The notes under the pieces: generated by a model
Databases searched by the model: none
Told to the model about the DNA's origin: nothing
What the model saw: the letters and a program-made list of their open reading frames with translations, nothing else
Shown: positions 23,301 through 36,901 of the stretch, piece after piece
Position numbering within the stretch: the first letter of the stretch is position 1
How the letters are laid out: each line of letters opens with the position of its first letter
Translations under genes and position numbers: made by a program
Source of the DNA: Neodiprion pinetum
Lineage: Eukaryota; Arthropoda; Insecta; Hymenoptera; Diprionidae
Assembly: GCF_021155775.2 (NCBI RefSeq)
Contig: NC_060237.1
Coordinates: forward strand, 3,412,501 to 3,476,500
Length of the DNA stretch: 64,000 nt
Reading direction: 5' to 3'

Positions 23301-26300
23301 GTGTGTCTCTGAATCGGCGTTCCTCGTCAAATGAGAAACACCGTTTCCTGGGACCCTTGCGGCTGTTGCTGCTGGGTTTGCTTGTGACGGTTGGTGGGCT
23401 CGGTCTGGGAACTGGTGCTGGTCGAAATGATACTCAGCAGGACAGTTTTTAATCACTGTAAGTGGATCTACATAGCTCCGGCAATTACCAGGGTACGCTT
23501 CTGCATGGCCCCCCTGTGTATCAGCCCACCATCCTCGGCTCCCTCAACCCACGACCCTTTACCACCGCCGTCTCCGTCCCCGCGCGAAATAAACTTGCAC
23601 CTTGTATCCCCGAAACGCTCGACAGGTCACTTAAGGGCAACGTTACGCAACTAATAACTAATCATCGGACGAATACAGAGTCAAAACAAGAATGCGGATA
23701 AAAAATAAACTTTACACCTGCTTTAAAGGTGATCAAGGATCTTGTGAACTTGCGAGGGAAAAAAGAATGTACAATCACACGAGCGGCATATTTATCCCCA
23801 ATAGATACTTGAAATTGTTCGATGTTAATCGTGCGCTGAAGAACCTTGAAAAGAGAAGACTCAATAGTTGTTCGATATAACAGCTATTCTGTTTAATATC
23901 TTGACTCGATGTGTAATCAGCTAATTAGACGAGGTGCACACACACGATAGTGCAGTCATCGTGGAGGCACACAAGTGAGCAATTGTCTCTAGAGAGGGAC
24001 AAGGGGACTTGGGGCTGGTCCCCCCACGGAAAGACCGAAAGTCGTATACCGTGACATCGTGGCTGTTGCAGGGGTTTGTTCCGTATACCAGCTACTACGT
24101 CAATTCTAAGCCGTCCGCACCCCGCCGCGTGTGCAGTTCGAAGCATACCGCGGGGTAGGTACGGATTTTCTCTCATCTTTTGCGATGGACCCGCATACAT
24201 AGTTCTGAATCACCCCCGTCACTCGAATACTATTCACACGAATTACAATATACTTACTATATGATCCATTAACGCGTTCCCATCACGGAATATTTACATC
24301 CCGGGGCGCTGAATGGAAAATATATTGCGCACGTTGATCCGGGTTCAACGCTGGAAACTGTAGATCCACATTTCGCGTGCGAGGAGAAGTTGATCGGATG
24401 GATGGTTGAATTTAGTTGAGGGTGGTACGTTCTTTTCAATTTAAATTTCGCGAAACGGACGGGTTTCGGATTTCGGTGCTGGAACCAATGATGGCGGATC
24501 GAGGAAACTCGGCGTTGGCGGGGTAAAAGGAGGGACAAAAAATGCGAGGAAGAATGGTGGAAAATTTTATCGAGTAAACGGGCCAGTGCGGAGGTGCAGA
24601 ATTGAATAGAGCCAAGGAGAAGACGAGCTTGCATGAAACGATGAGGAGCAAGCGGGGGAATCCCAGAGCGAAGCGAAACCCAAAGCCAAAGGGAAACCCC
24701 AAGCCGAAACTCGGCTACCCGACTGAGCCAAACTGACGTGAAACGAACCGAACCCTACCCGAGGCTTGGCTCACCTCATCCTCACCTAGGAAATTCTCGG
24801 CAACAAAGGATAACTCGAGGCCTGCCTTCGCGGTCGGTGCGCGGTTTCCCCGCAGCCGCAAACTACTGTAAAATTGATTGTTATTTCAGGGTTAATTACG
24901 AGGCTTAATTAATTATAATAGCCTACGGAGCTGGTCACGTACTGCTTGCCGTAGTAATCTTCTTCGAGCATCGCTTACAATTATCGTTTACACTGAACCC
25001 ATTCGGAGAATTCGAACCGGCGTCTAGACGACGGATAGATGGATAAATAGATAGATGGACACCGAAGATGAGTTGTCCTTGTGCGGATAGATTGACAACG
25101 TATAGGTGCCTGTACTGTGTCGTTTCATCCGCATTTCCAACTGCAGTGGAAGTGTAGACTCGTCGAAGGTTGATTGACGCGATAATGAGTTATACAAGGC
25201 AATGATCAAGAACCGAGAAACCTGCGTGCAACAATTACGATAATTCGTCTGAATATAGCCACGGATCGAGAACATACTCGACGTGCTAAATTTAGCTCAT
25301 CGGAGTTCTGTATGATTTAGGTAATGCAACCGCTGGCTGATCTCGCTCGTACAATTATCATAAGTCATTGAACGAGTTGGTTCCAGATTCATTTGACTAA
25401 GACCAGATATTTTAAATGATAATTAATTCTGATTACAGATACATTGGTTTTTTTTCCCCCTGCATCAAAGGATACCTAGTATTGATACTTACGATTAGCA
25501 TAAGACGTCGGTGCACGGGGAAAAGAAAGTTGATCTATCCGAGGGATAGGAATGAGGAGTAATTATTTTCGCGCACCTCGCTTCCTCGCTCAGCCAAGTA
25601 TCGCATCGCATCCTATCGCTCACGTTCCCTCTTCGTTAAAGGGAGGTGAGTGGTCGTTGTAATTGCATTACTACATCCCGTTTTCGTCCTCATGGGCACT
25701 TCGCGTCACGACTTGACGGATTAAACTGTTCAACGGTTCTGACACACTATCGCTGCAGTGTGCGACTATGAAGCTTTTTGAAAATAAACGTCAACAACGC
25801 AACACAGAAAAACAACCCTGCAACCGTACGAGAGCTGCTTTTTGTATACCTGTATCAATGCGCGGAGGGAAAGGATTATTTGAGTCAAGTGATATTCGTT
25901 TGATTCAACTAAATGCGCCGAATACGGTATGCTTGCTTGGTTCAACAAAATACTTTTGTTGGTCTAACAGAAATTTTTTGAATTGACCAAACATTATGTT
26001 TGACCCGTAGATCTTGAATTGAGACAAATAAATATTTACTTCGCCGTCCGTGACCACACATTTAATTGATTCAATGACTTTTTTCTCTTAGCGTGTCAGT
26101 TGCGGCACACTTTGATTATTATTAACTAACAAAACTTTCTCTCTCTCTCTCGCTCCTTCTCGTAATTTTTCTTCTTACCTGTACCCTAGCTTCCGTCAAA
26201 TCTATCTTCATCGCGATTTCTTCCCGCGTGTAGATGTCCGGATAGTGAGTCTCCTGAAATGCACGTTCAAGTTCCTTGAGCTGAGCCGAAGTGAATGTCG

Positions 26301-29081
26301 TTCGTATCCGTCGCTGCTTCCTCTTTTCGGCGAGTCCGTCGTGTCCCGGGTAGGCCTTGTACCCCAAACCACCTGCGTGAAAAACAAAATATTCAACGTT
26401 TAAAATATCGCTAATTCTAACCGTGGATACAACAGATATATTTGGTTCTTTATCGCATATATACTCGTCTCGAGACTGTACCGATTACGTTAACGGCAAC
26501 GGAATTTCATTGGGTTAATCGAAACGACAAGCTGTTGAATTTGGTAAATCCAATGAGTTGCATGAAGATTTCAAAATTTCCAGAGCTAAATGCGTATATC
26601 AGATATGTCGTATAACAGAGTCCATAATCTATACTATAATTCATTTCGATTTTTTTCTGCTGTAAATTTCATAGATTTATACATGTATGCACATGTATGT
26701 ATGTACGTACAGTATAAATAATGCATATACGTATACATCGGAGGTTTGAAAGCAAGGCAAACTTTTGTGTGCACAAAAAGTTTTAGCGGGAGAACCGCGC
26801 GGTCCGGCGGCTAAACCAGTCAGGGATGGAGGTGTAACGGGGTCCTGTAAGCTCGAGCAGAGTCAGCGAAGAGGACCGTGAGGACCGCGAGGGCTGTGCG
26901 AGCGAGGGACGTAACCATAGCAATGACTGAGAGCGAGCCATCCATTGATTTTCACTGCCATCTTGTCTCTCCGCTACTGTTTCACCGCGTCGCAAGCTGG
27001 CTACTCGCGCGAATCGCGCCCTCCCACCCCAACTTAGGGGTAGCCATAGGGACGTGCATAACCGTCGACTCCTGCAAGACGCCTTCGGGGTTGAGCGTCC
27101 TCGAAGCTGGAGGTGGATCAGAAAGCTTTCGGGGGGCGGGGAGGGGCGGGGAGGGGGTGAAGGGAAGAAAAATGCGTGGGACTTGCAAGACGTATGGCGA
27201 GAGGAAAAAGAGAGAGGGTTGATGGGACGAGGAGAGGGGGAGGGGGGGGGGGGGGGGGGGGGAGGAGGAAGAGGTCAGAGAATGGAAGTAGAACGTGGCT
27301 CGCACCGAGAATCCAGTGCTTTTTTCTTTCCTACAATTAGCCTTTTTCTTACGGATGGGTGTCTATTTTTCTACTAATTCTTCCCCCCCCCCCCCTCCCC
27401 CCCTGTCTTTTTCCCTGTACACTTGCTTCCTGTATATATTTTTCTAATCTTTCTACACGTAATTCGGTTACTACCGATTCGTTGAGTTTTTCTCCTTTTG
27501 CCATTTGCTCACATGTTTTGTACGAAATCTTGCAACCTGCGAATTGTGGTAACTTTGTTCTGCGGTTTGGTAATTAGTAATTTATCAATGAGTGTGTACG
27601 GGCGAGAAGCGCGGATTTGGTTATTTAGGTATATATGCGAAAATAATTTAACCACACGCGTTTCGTTTGGTTACGATTAGATTTTTTATAGCGGTTATGA
27701 TATTTAATATGCATCGTGCATTCTTGCTGTTATCGTCGTTGGTAACATTTTTTAATGAGGTTGAGAAATATTAGTATACCAATTAGCAAACAAACTTACG
27801 AAGGTTTTACAATCAGTCTTATTAATACGATCCAGGTGTTTCCGTTACAGTCCAATAAATTATAACGCGTCGAATTACCAGTCTCAGAAATTTTGGCAGA
27901 AGTAGAGAATATCAATGAATAGTGGAAATCAGAAGCGCCACGTAAAACTCAATTAATGTGCAGTGAAAAAATAAATATGCTCAATTCAGCAAAACTCGTC
28001 TCTGTGATAAAATTTTCTACAACGTACACTACAATATTAAATCAGTTATTCTTAAACCACGATATTGTTGGCTGCACGCTTAATCTCGAATCTGTTTACT
28101 ACATAAACTTGCAAACGTAATTATATCGAAATACAGTTTGGCACAAGTTTCGTGGTAAGAAAATATAGTAGAAGCCGTTCGTGTTCGTCTTAAAAATAGA
28201 AATTCAGGTATATTCTTGAAACGTTTCCTCGCGTTTACTATTCACATTACTACATAAATTTAATCGAGTGATCTCTGCTCGGTCAAACAATGGAGAATCA
28301 GAAATGTCGAAAACGTGAGGCTTACTTTTCGTTGGCAGAAAGTATGGCAAATAAATGTAAGTATAGAATTTGGAAACTATTCGCGATACATTTTATTACA
28401 CATAGCTACAGCTCACCCACGTCGCGTAATAAATTTTTCGCGACCTTGAAACGATCCAACTATATATTTTCAACGACACAAATATTTCTTCGTCGGATTC
28501 AGTCGCGCTCCGTTTCAACGTTATATTTACATGCGAGGATGAAAAATCAAACACATGTATTGTTTGCATTGCGAATTAGAAAAGCTAAAACCGAAGACGA
28601 TCCGTCGATTACAAAGACCTGCGATGTTTTTCACCTGACTAAACTGAGTAGCGTTTAAACTGAAAAGCGTTAAAAAAAAATCCATCACGTAAATTTTCTG
28701 ATACATTTTTTTTGTCTGTTTTCTTAGTACTGCTTGAGTTAACTTCCAATTTCTCTGTTAATTATATGTATTAATGTGAGCGTTGATACTTAGATATTCA
28801 TCTACCCTCACTAGTTGTTGTTTGTGATGATTTTAAGCATATTTAAGTAAAAGCTACGTGAGTAAAAGAGAAAAGGATTGAACAGATGTTTTAAAGAGAG
28901 TAGAAAAAGATATCACAAGTCTTTTTGTCTTATCCAGTCTCTTAAGTCTTGTTTAAAACTAGTGCTGTTCACTTTATAACTAGACATTCAGTTTTATATT
29001 GTTTATATTTTACTTTTTCATAAAAATTGTTCACAAATCTGTAATCATGCATATCTTGCATAAAAACAAATCTCCATGTGC

Positions 29082-29116
<35 letters not shown>

Positions 29117-31371
29117 AGCGCTGTATTTTAATTCAATATACCTAAATACCTAAAAAAAAAAACGGTATTACTTCACGAGGAAATTAAAAATTATATTTCG
29201 CTGGCCTGTATTATTTACCGCCGCCGCCGCTGCCTCGCTTCTAGCGAACGTGATCAAAATCCGCAACAAAGTTACCCCCGGATAAATCGAACAATGCGAC
29301 AATCAGGACCTGCACTGGCCGCATGTGTAGCCAGACTTTTCTCCCTAGTTTTCTTTCACCGTAACCCCAATCTCGTTGCGCGATAAGCCGGTGCAGTGCT
29401 TGCCAAATCAGGAAAACAAATAAGAAAAATCATTTCTTTTCTCGGTCCTGATTTCGCCCGATACGAATCATCTTTGCAAAACAAAAAACAATTTCCACTT
29501 TGATCGAGTCGCGTATTGCAAACATTTTATTTGTTATGCGCAAAATATATGCAGGTATGTATAATCGTTTTGCAGAAATTTAATCAGACGCTTTGTCGCT
29601 TTGGCTGTCTGCCACTTTTTCGCACAAGTAACACCTTGTTGTTTTCTTTTTTTTTTTTGCTTTTTTTAACACACTTTTATCAATTTATTATTAAATAATT
29701 CCGTGCAAAATGACGCGAGCTGTGAACTACGCTATAAGCTACAAATTGACGATCGAAATATTGGCGCATGTAACTTTATATTTATCCAGCGGTACTTGAG
29801 CCGTCGCTGCACGTTGTGTTTCTCAATTTTGTATTGTTATCGTGTTAACTGATTTTTAATATGAGATTGACCGACAGATAAAAAGTTCAGTAAACTGAAA
29901 TCTGAATCGTCAGTAAAATAGATCTGTCCGAAAAATGACGTGTATGTATGTACACGTTTCACGAACGTCTGCAAGCTTCTCAGGACGTACGGTTCAAATT
30001 TACCTTTGTCATCTGACAATCTATTTAGCAAACAAAACTTGCGGAATAATGTAGTGTCAAAAATCCCAGCCGCGAATACACCAGACAGATTTATTGCTTA
30101 CGCGAAACAGTTTGCGTACGAATTTGAAAAGATTATCATTCACACGTATTTTTATATAATTCTTACGAAAAGTTGAAACTAGTTTTTTAAAACCAGGTTG
30201 TAAAAATACTGTCACGTTTGAGACTTGGCTCATTCCCAAAAATGCGGGGGTAGGTATAATATCCCTAGCTATACCTAGATGCATATTACACCTCACACTT
30301 TTCACCGTTTAGATCCGCGTTATGAAAATTTTCCGACTTTCATGATTTAACGAAGCAAGTATAAAAAGATCGTCACATTCGTGAATTTCTGTAAAAATAA
30401 TTCTGTGGTCTAGATATACTTTCAAGGTAAGTCAATCTGATAGTAATTACTTGACTTTAAACACTGATAATTTATCGATATGAAACTAACGTAAGTTTCG
30501 GGGATGATATCCGAATTTATTTATAGATATCTAACCAATTGGAACTGCTTTTAGGTAAGAAAAAAACTGGAATCTCTTACAGGTGTGAAATATAAGCGAT
30601 CTTAGAGAATTGCTAAGAATGTGATTCGATGGCTTAGAAATTGATTATTCCAGTAAAACAGTTATATATTTGTTTACCGTTGTAAAATATAAATATGATA
30701 TTCGACTTGAGTATACAACAAAGTATTTCAATATTCCTAATACAGTGAATCCGTGCGGGGACGACAGGTTTCAGAAAATCATTTCATCAGCGAAACAAAG
30801 ATACCTCTCCGTATATCAGACACCGAGTGAATTTCGCGGTGTCTGCGACAAACTGGCAAAAGAACAAATTCTTTTTTACCGAAGTTAAAACGTCAACGTT
30901 TTAACACGCTAATGGGAAGCATAATTTTTTTCCGCACCAACTAACAATAATTTGGACAAAAGTACGCGAGCACGTAGGGTAAAACAAACATTGGAAACGC
31001 AGACTTTCAAACTCACCCTGAAGGTTGATCGCCGACGGAAATATGGAGGCAGCGTGTCGATGAACATCCTGACTCCGGGCAGCCATAACCGAACACGGAG
31101 TAGCATGGGCCCCGTGATGTCCGTGGGCATGAGGATGAGCGCCGTGATGAGGCCCAAGGGGGTTCGCACCGCCGGTTCCCGGGTTCCCGGCGTTGCCAGG
31201 ATATCCGGCCGCCCTGGCCGCGGTGTAGCGATAAGCGGCCTGGCTCATCTGCGAGCAAGAGCTGAGGTCTCCGTATCCGCATTGCATTTCACTTGCAGCG
31301 AGGGCGCAACTTGAGGCTTCGAAACCGGCGGCCGCCGCAGCCGCTGCTTGATTCAGATAAGAGTAGTCCAT
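20394..31371 (-). CDS. Phox2: Phox2 paired-like homeobox transcription factor
   Basis: Three coding exons on the minus strand: 31371-31017, 26372-26179 and 20810-20394. Joined they give about 321 residues, close to vertebrate PHOX2B (314). The N-terminus MDYSYLN and a later GDLSSCSQ match the Phox2 N-terminal motif. The homeodomain is at about residues 138-197 (starts QRRIRTTFTSAQLKELER, helix 3 RVQVWFQNRRAKFRKQ, Gln at position 50). The intron between codons 46 and 47 of the homeodomain is typical of paired-class genes. I chose the MDYSYLN start over an in-frame upstream ATG because the residues before it do not match the family. The exon 1 donor is GG|GTGAGT and the exon 2 donor AG|GTAAGA. 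The C-terminus has a run of 13 glycines and ends LKTANLY; a further exon cannot be excluded. In vertebrates Phox2 specifies autonomic and noradrenergic neurons; the insect role is less known. Confidence 0.92.
20811..26178 (-). other. Phox2: Phox2 intron 2 (5.4 kb)
   Basis: No credible exon was found on either strand. The boundaries are GTAAGA at the exon 2 side and TGCTTCCAG at the exon 3 side. Its size suggests it could hold cis-regulatory elements, but none is identified. Confidence 0.6.
26373..31016 (-). other. Phox2: Phox2 intron 1 (4.6 kb) with G/C tracts and poly-A
   Basis: Contains a 21-G run at 27242-27262, a C-rich run at 27383-27403 and a poly-A run of about 31 at 29083-29113. A 122-codon open frame at 28290-28658 (+) resembles no family I know, and I do not call it a gene. 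Confidence 0.55.
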
Positions 31372-32300
31372 GCTCGAATCACTTCCGGTTCCCGGGATGT
31401 CGCCGCTCCTTCGTCTCCTCGATGCAGGGTACGTACCTCCTCCTGGACTCTGGCCGTTCCGTCCTTCCGTCCTTATTTTTTCTCGCCGCTTTTTCCCGCC
31501 ATCGGAGGGGCCTCCGGCTCTTGACTGCGGCCGCGACACGCGACCCGGAAGTGGCCGGCGAGGCCGACCCGGTGCCCCGACGGGCAGACCCAGGGGTCGA
31601 CGGCGAGTATCGCGAGGTAAGAGGCGCCCCGGTGTAAGGCCAGGCCAAGACCTTGGCCGAGCGGCCTGGACGAGGAGATGTTAAACCCACCACCTCTCCT
31701 CGCGGTGTACAATTCGCCCGCGACGGGTATACTCTCGCTCTGTAATCGGATCAGGCGATATCAAATTATTGCGATTATCCGTGATAGCCAAGTTTTTCGT
31801 CCCGCTAAGAGCACCCGAGACAACCGACTGGTGGGTTTCCTCAAAATCAAATGATAAGCTTAATTCAATAACATCGTAAAGGGTGCGCAAGGGCGTGGCT
31901 TTCGACGTGGAAGCGGCATGGCTTCGGCGGCCCTCGACGCCCCCGGATTCGCTGCTCCCGGGGTGCTCCCACCCCCGCACCTACGGCGAACGACCATTCC
32001 GCTCCCTCCCTCGGGCTTCTCACCCCCGGGGGAACCGGGCACCGACCGCCCACCGTTTCCCGCCTCCACCCACCAACCCCCGTTGCAGGAACGGGGGTGG
32101 GAATTTGGGGGATGCCGCCAGCCTCGGGAGGACCTCCGCGTAGCGACAAACGGAGTGATGGAGGAGCGAGCCGACGCGGCGAGGCTTCTCCGGAGGTGCG
32201 CGACCACCATCATGGTAAAATGAACGCTATCATCCGACGGCGAAGCCGGCTAATGTTTTGAACAAACAACCCTTGATTTTACGATCAATTGTAGTAAGTG
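31372..32300 (-). promoter_or_regulatory. Phox2: GC/CpG-rich 5' flank of Phox2
   Basis: Sequence around and upstream of the Phox2 start is strikingly richer in G, C and CpG than its surroundings. It carries overlapping long open frames on both strands (about 31293-32223), as expected from GC-rich composition. The 5' UTR and promoter are probably here; no TATA box or initiator could be fixed. Confidence 0.5.
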
Positions 32301-35300
32301 ACCCCTGGGCCAGGTACCCAAAACCTTTGCTTTGTATTGAACCACCGGAACGATTCCGCTTATCTAGTCTTTCTGCATTCGGTCGTTATTCTACTTAGGC
32401 CACTTTACCTCGGCATGTACAATCCGGTCATTAAGATTCAGAATTTTTAAACTTGGCTGAACTTTCTCTATTTTAAGTTTCGATCATTCGACACTACGGT
32501 CACTCTGTACTTTTTTTACACGTGCGGTCCTTCGTCATTTGCGCGATTCCGTGGTCGTATAGGAAATTGTAAATTAGTGACACAATTTGTTTACATCTGT
32601 AGGTATTGTCGCGAAATTCAAGCTCCGTGGGAGAACCCGAATTGGTTTGTTTCAATCGAACACTGCTGGCTGTAAGAGATCCGACAACTTTGCCCTTCAC
32701 ATCTCAATGCGTATGCGATAAATAAACGTGTTAACGAAGCCTCGGTTTTTGACGATTTGTCGAAATCACTGACGTACATTATACTTTCACCGAAGTATCG
32801 TATAACCGTGAAAGGTTCCGTGTTGTGCGGAAAAGAATTAATAAAATGCACTGAATAATGCCTGAAATTTGTTTCGCTTATTCGGACTACGAGTAGTTTG
32901 AATGCATATCTACACACGCTCCGGCACTGTTTCGAGGGATATGTGTATCGATTTCCCAAGTTCATTCTTTTCCCAGAATGCCAGAGCTACTCTAACAAAT
33001 TGACAGAATTTGAAGACTGAGTTGAATGATTTATATGCGATCCACTCCCGAGTCCTGCCGCCTTTTTCTTATTCTTTTACTTCTTCTTTCTCTTTTTCTT
33101 CTTCTTTGATTCAGTCAGAAAATAAAAGCATAAAATAATTTTCTTGCGCCTCCTTTTTACTGGTTCTTATTATATTTCCGTCTCGGCGAAATTTGATCGA
33201 GTTTTATAGAAACCCTGTGATAAAACCGGTCGTGCATAGTGCGTAAACTTCCGATAAATAACTGCATGTACCGTTCCACGTACAATACATTTAGTACTAA
33301 AAATCAGTGAACCGTACCGTTGACCTGCAAGAGGTAGTTTCGAACGATCCGGTGTTGCGACTGGGGGGTGAAATTGTACAGAACCAATTGGGCAAGATCT
33401 CCCGGTACGCCCGGGAGATTCGACGTTCGATACGGTCAATAATTGAGCTAAACTTTTGTTCACGAAGAGCGGCGTTGTTTCGATCCAAACCGTACACCTA
33501 CGTAGGTCCATACGTATGCCTATCTTCAACGGACAAATACCTGATCGTGTATCTTCTGCAGGATAAACTATACGAGGCGAGGCTTTCATTGTTCCGTAGT
33601 ATATATCCATCCGTATAAGATGCGCGAGGTCTCTGTAATGAAATTTTCCTCGCTTTAGTTGTTTGCTCGACGATAAATTGACGATAAATAAAAGCGTAAA
33701 ATTTTTTACTGCACGTATACAACGTAGACGGAAACACGCTCCTCGCCCCCCCTTCTGGCTCTTCTACCTTCGGTATTATCCCAAGGGATGAACGGTGCGA
33801 CACTTGTATTGCACTTGTTCTCACGAGTCGATCGCCGCTCCCGCGTGTATCCTGCGCTTGCCCGAGTCTCCGTAACCCGGGGAGGGAATCCCCTCCCTAG
33901 GGATCCGCGGCACACGCCGCACGCCACGGCCGGGGTTCCCCGCACGAAAATTCTCTACACTTGTCTAGCTGCTATTGCTCCGTTTCTGCCGTTCAGACGC
34001 GCTCGCACATGCACGCCGAAATAACGGAAAAGGGGACGCCGGCGGTCTGCTACATATGTCCTTGATTTGTCCGGAGAATAATATTCTCCTCCAAAGTTGA
34101 TTAAATATTGGTTAGGTGCCTCGCCTCCTGCTCTCCACCCTCCACTTGACGCCCCGTAGGAATACAATTTAATATTTCTGGACGCCGTTCGGATTTCTAC
34201 TCGGGAAATACATTCATCTTCATCGAGCTGTACGTCTACAATTTACTCCGTTCCAAGCACGGTTGAGTTGGTTTTTTTTTTTTTTTTTTTTTGTTTTACT
34301 CATCCCGGTTTCCAGTCCACACAGGATGTTTGTTGTTAATATTAAGATGGTTAAATAATCATGATTCCGGATGACTCGGTTATAACATTGTTATATTCTA
34401 CTGAAACAATTAGATAATGCAAAATGTAATTAGTAATTGTGAAAACACAATATTGTTATTGGATTGCACAAACGCACCGTTATGTAACGTTTTAATCGAC
34501 GAAATAAAGAAATTTTTAATTACCTGAAAGTTGGGGGATATAAAAATCCATTTACATACACCCCTACATATATACGCACATGCCTACGCACACGTGTATT
34601 GTATAAAATATAAGCACAGTTCGCAGAAACGTATTTCAATTCTGATTGTGAGCCGCATTGCCGGCCTGAAAGCAAACACGAGCAACAAGAGGTGAAATAA
34701 AAGCTCGCAATGGAACAGCGCTACCTGAACGATATTCCCACCAATGCAGATGCTTCTGTATATGCCAATAATGTTCGTTAATCAACGGATGCAGTCAATC
34801 AAACGACCGTGGCATCGCGCACAGTGTGACGATAAATTTTTAAACGTGTCGCATGAAAAATCGCTGGGAGTCAATTTTACCGTCGAGATATTCTCTGACA
34901 TAATCGTCTAATGAAAATCAAATTACACAAATGTCTACTAATAATTGCTTGTGCATGAAAAAACTAATAATCAATCAACGATTAAGTTACGCATGCCTTG
35001 CATTGTACATATTCTATGTATTATTATGTATAAATTACGCTGAAAAGTGATTCACGGTTAAGTAGGTACATACCGTTACGGAACAGCATTGCGATATTAA
35101 AAGAAGCAAGAACACCTACACAGAGCCTCGACCACCCACTCGGTGGTGTAAATTCGCCCTGCAGTTGTACTTACAAAAGTAAGCGGCAAGGTCCACATAA
35201 CATTAGATGATTGTAAGTTTCTAATTTAATTAAGCAGACGGAGGGGCCGTGCGCTCGACTATAATCAGTTTAGCTGCAGGAGGCAATAGGAGGGTGAGCT

Positions 35301-36779
35301 GAGGATGGCTGAGGGTGCCGGGGGGTGGTTGGGCGGTGTTCGGGGTGGGGGGTGGGGGGGGCGTCGCGACGTCTATTCTCAGGGCCTCGCGACGCCCGAA
35401 GCATCTCTGCAGCGTTTCAGCTGGCACAGCCATTCCCAGATTGGCTTCCGTTCTTCTGGAGCTCAGTCAAGCCTCGCCTACACAAGGATATTATGCTCCT
35501 TCGATACCTCGGAAATAAGTCCTCGATCCGTATTACTCCAGCAGATCTATCACTGTTTAATCCCGGTAATGCGTGTTGCAAACTGTGAGGCATTTCCTTG
35601 TTGGAACCGCGTCTCCCAAACACCGCGGATGTGTAGCTATATGTATTATGCAAAGTAGCATCAGCGTAGAGTCATACTGCGGTACAGGTGTAACTAATCC
35701 ATCAATGCCCTGTCACTTTCGTGTATACGTCACCGGCTCATCTGAGGGTTCCACACAAATAACTATCATCATCTCGTATGGAGTCCAGTATAGTATCTGT
35801 AAAGTCGAAATTTATAATGCATTAAGCGCGGTGGAATTGTTCAATATATTATTTAGAGCACTTTAACTTGCAGTAATCCGTGGCAAATTAACAGCTAATT
35901 CAAAGTTCAAAACATGAGCTTGAAATAATTAAAGTGTTAGAATGATTCTTTCTCCCCCCTGCACAATGAAATCTTTCCAATATACGGAATCACTTATGCA
36001 CCCGATCAGTTATATTTTTTAATTGATATATACTAAAAAATGTTTTGCTATAATTGCAGGATAAACGCAGACAGATTTATGATTAGAAATCGTGTTGAAA
36101 AGAAATATCGATTTCATATTGCATTCGTTGAAATCGATTAATCGTGTGTGATTTTGGCCGAGCTTTAATTATTCCGTGTATTATAAAACAATGAATAAAA
36201 ACGGGAAAATTCATGCATATTTATCTGAAACTAATAAATTCGGAATCTAAAATGCCCATTTCACACTCATGATGCATGATAGAAAATTACGAACGATATC
36301 TGTAACGCGTTTCATCCAACACAAAATTCATGATAACACCACGTGGAGCCGTGATGCTGTATTATCAACATCATACCAGTAGTGATACCTGTTAAAACAC
36401 GTGTAAACTAAACTTTTCGCTTGCTCGCCAAGCAACAGTCGCTCAATTTCTCATGTCGTCGTCGGTTAGAAACCTGCTCGACCACCGATCACCTGTATAC
36501 CAGATCAGTGTTATCCACAACAATACAACAAGGTTGTTATTGGTTAGATGTTGAAACGTGATTAGTAGAGAGAAAGTGAGAGAGAGAGAGACGAAAATTT
36601 CTCAGGGTCAAACCGGTCTCATCAGAGTTTTTCGGAGAAACGCTAACCAGTTTAGGCTGATTATAATTCAACGTTCCAGCAGTTTTACAAGTTGCGAACC
36701 CAGCGAATATCCCTTCCCCGTACTGTGATGTATAATATTATGCAATCACTTTTATACCTGGAGAACCTTTGACATTTTT
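32301..36779. other. Intergenic region between Phox2 and XPC
   Basis: No supported gene. Minor items: a small hairpin (9-bp arms) at 33397-33419, a second GC-rich patch at about 33730-33990, a poly-T run near 34271-34292, G-rich sequence at 35320-35362 and an (AG)n run near 36568-36591. Phox2 and XPC are transcribed away from each other across this gap. Confidence 0.5.
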
Positions 36780-36780
36780 G

Positions 36781-36794
36781 CGCGCGCGCGCGCG
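36781..36794. repeat. (CG)n run just upstream of XPC
   Basis: Fourteen bases of alternating C and G lie about 110 bp before the XPC start codon, probably within its promoter or 5' UTR. Confidence 0.8.
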
Positions 36795-36901
36795 AACAAA
36801 CGACGAGCGTGTTATGGCGGTCACGTGGACTGTGAGTGTCGGGTTTCGAGGTTAGTCTTTGTTTGAAATTCGTTATTAAGGGTGTTGCTGAAGTGAGAAA
36901 G

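Noticed and set aside
28290..28658. 122-codon open frame inside Phox2 intron 1
   Set aside because: No family resemblance, no splice context and AT-rich; a chance frame is more likely than a nested gene.
29083..29113. Poly-A run as the tail of a SINE or retrocopy
   Set aside because: No target-site duplication, RNA-polymerase-III box or source-gene similarity was visible upstream.
31293..32223. Several overlapping frames of about 100 codons on both strands near the Phox2 start
   Set aside because: GC-rich sequence has few stop codons; the frames look like shadows of exon 1 and the 5' flank.
33397..33419. Hairpin as a possible microRNA precursor
   Set aside because: The stem is only 9 bp with a 5-nt loop and the flanks do not extend the pairing.
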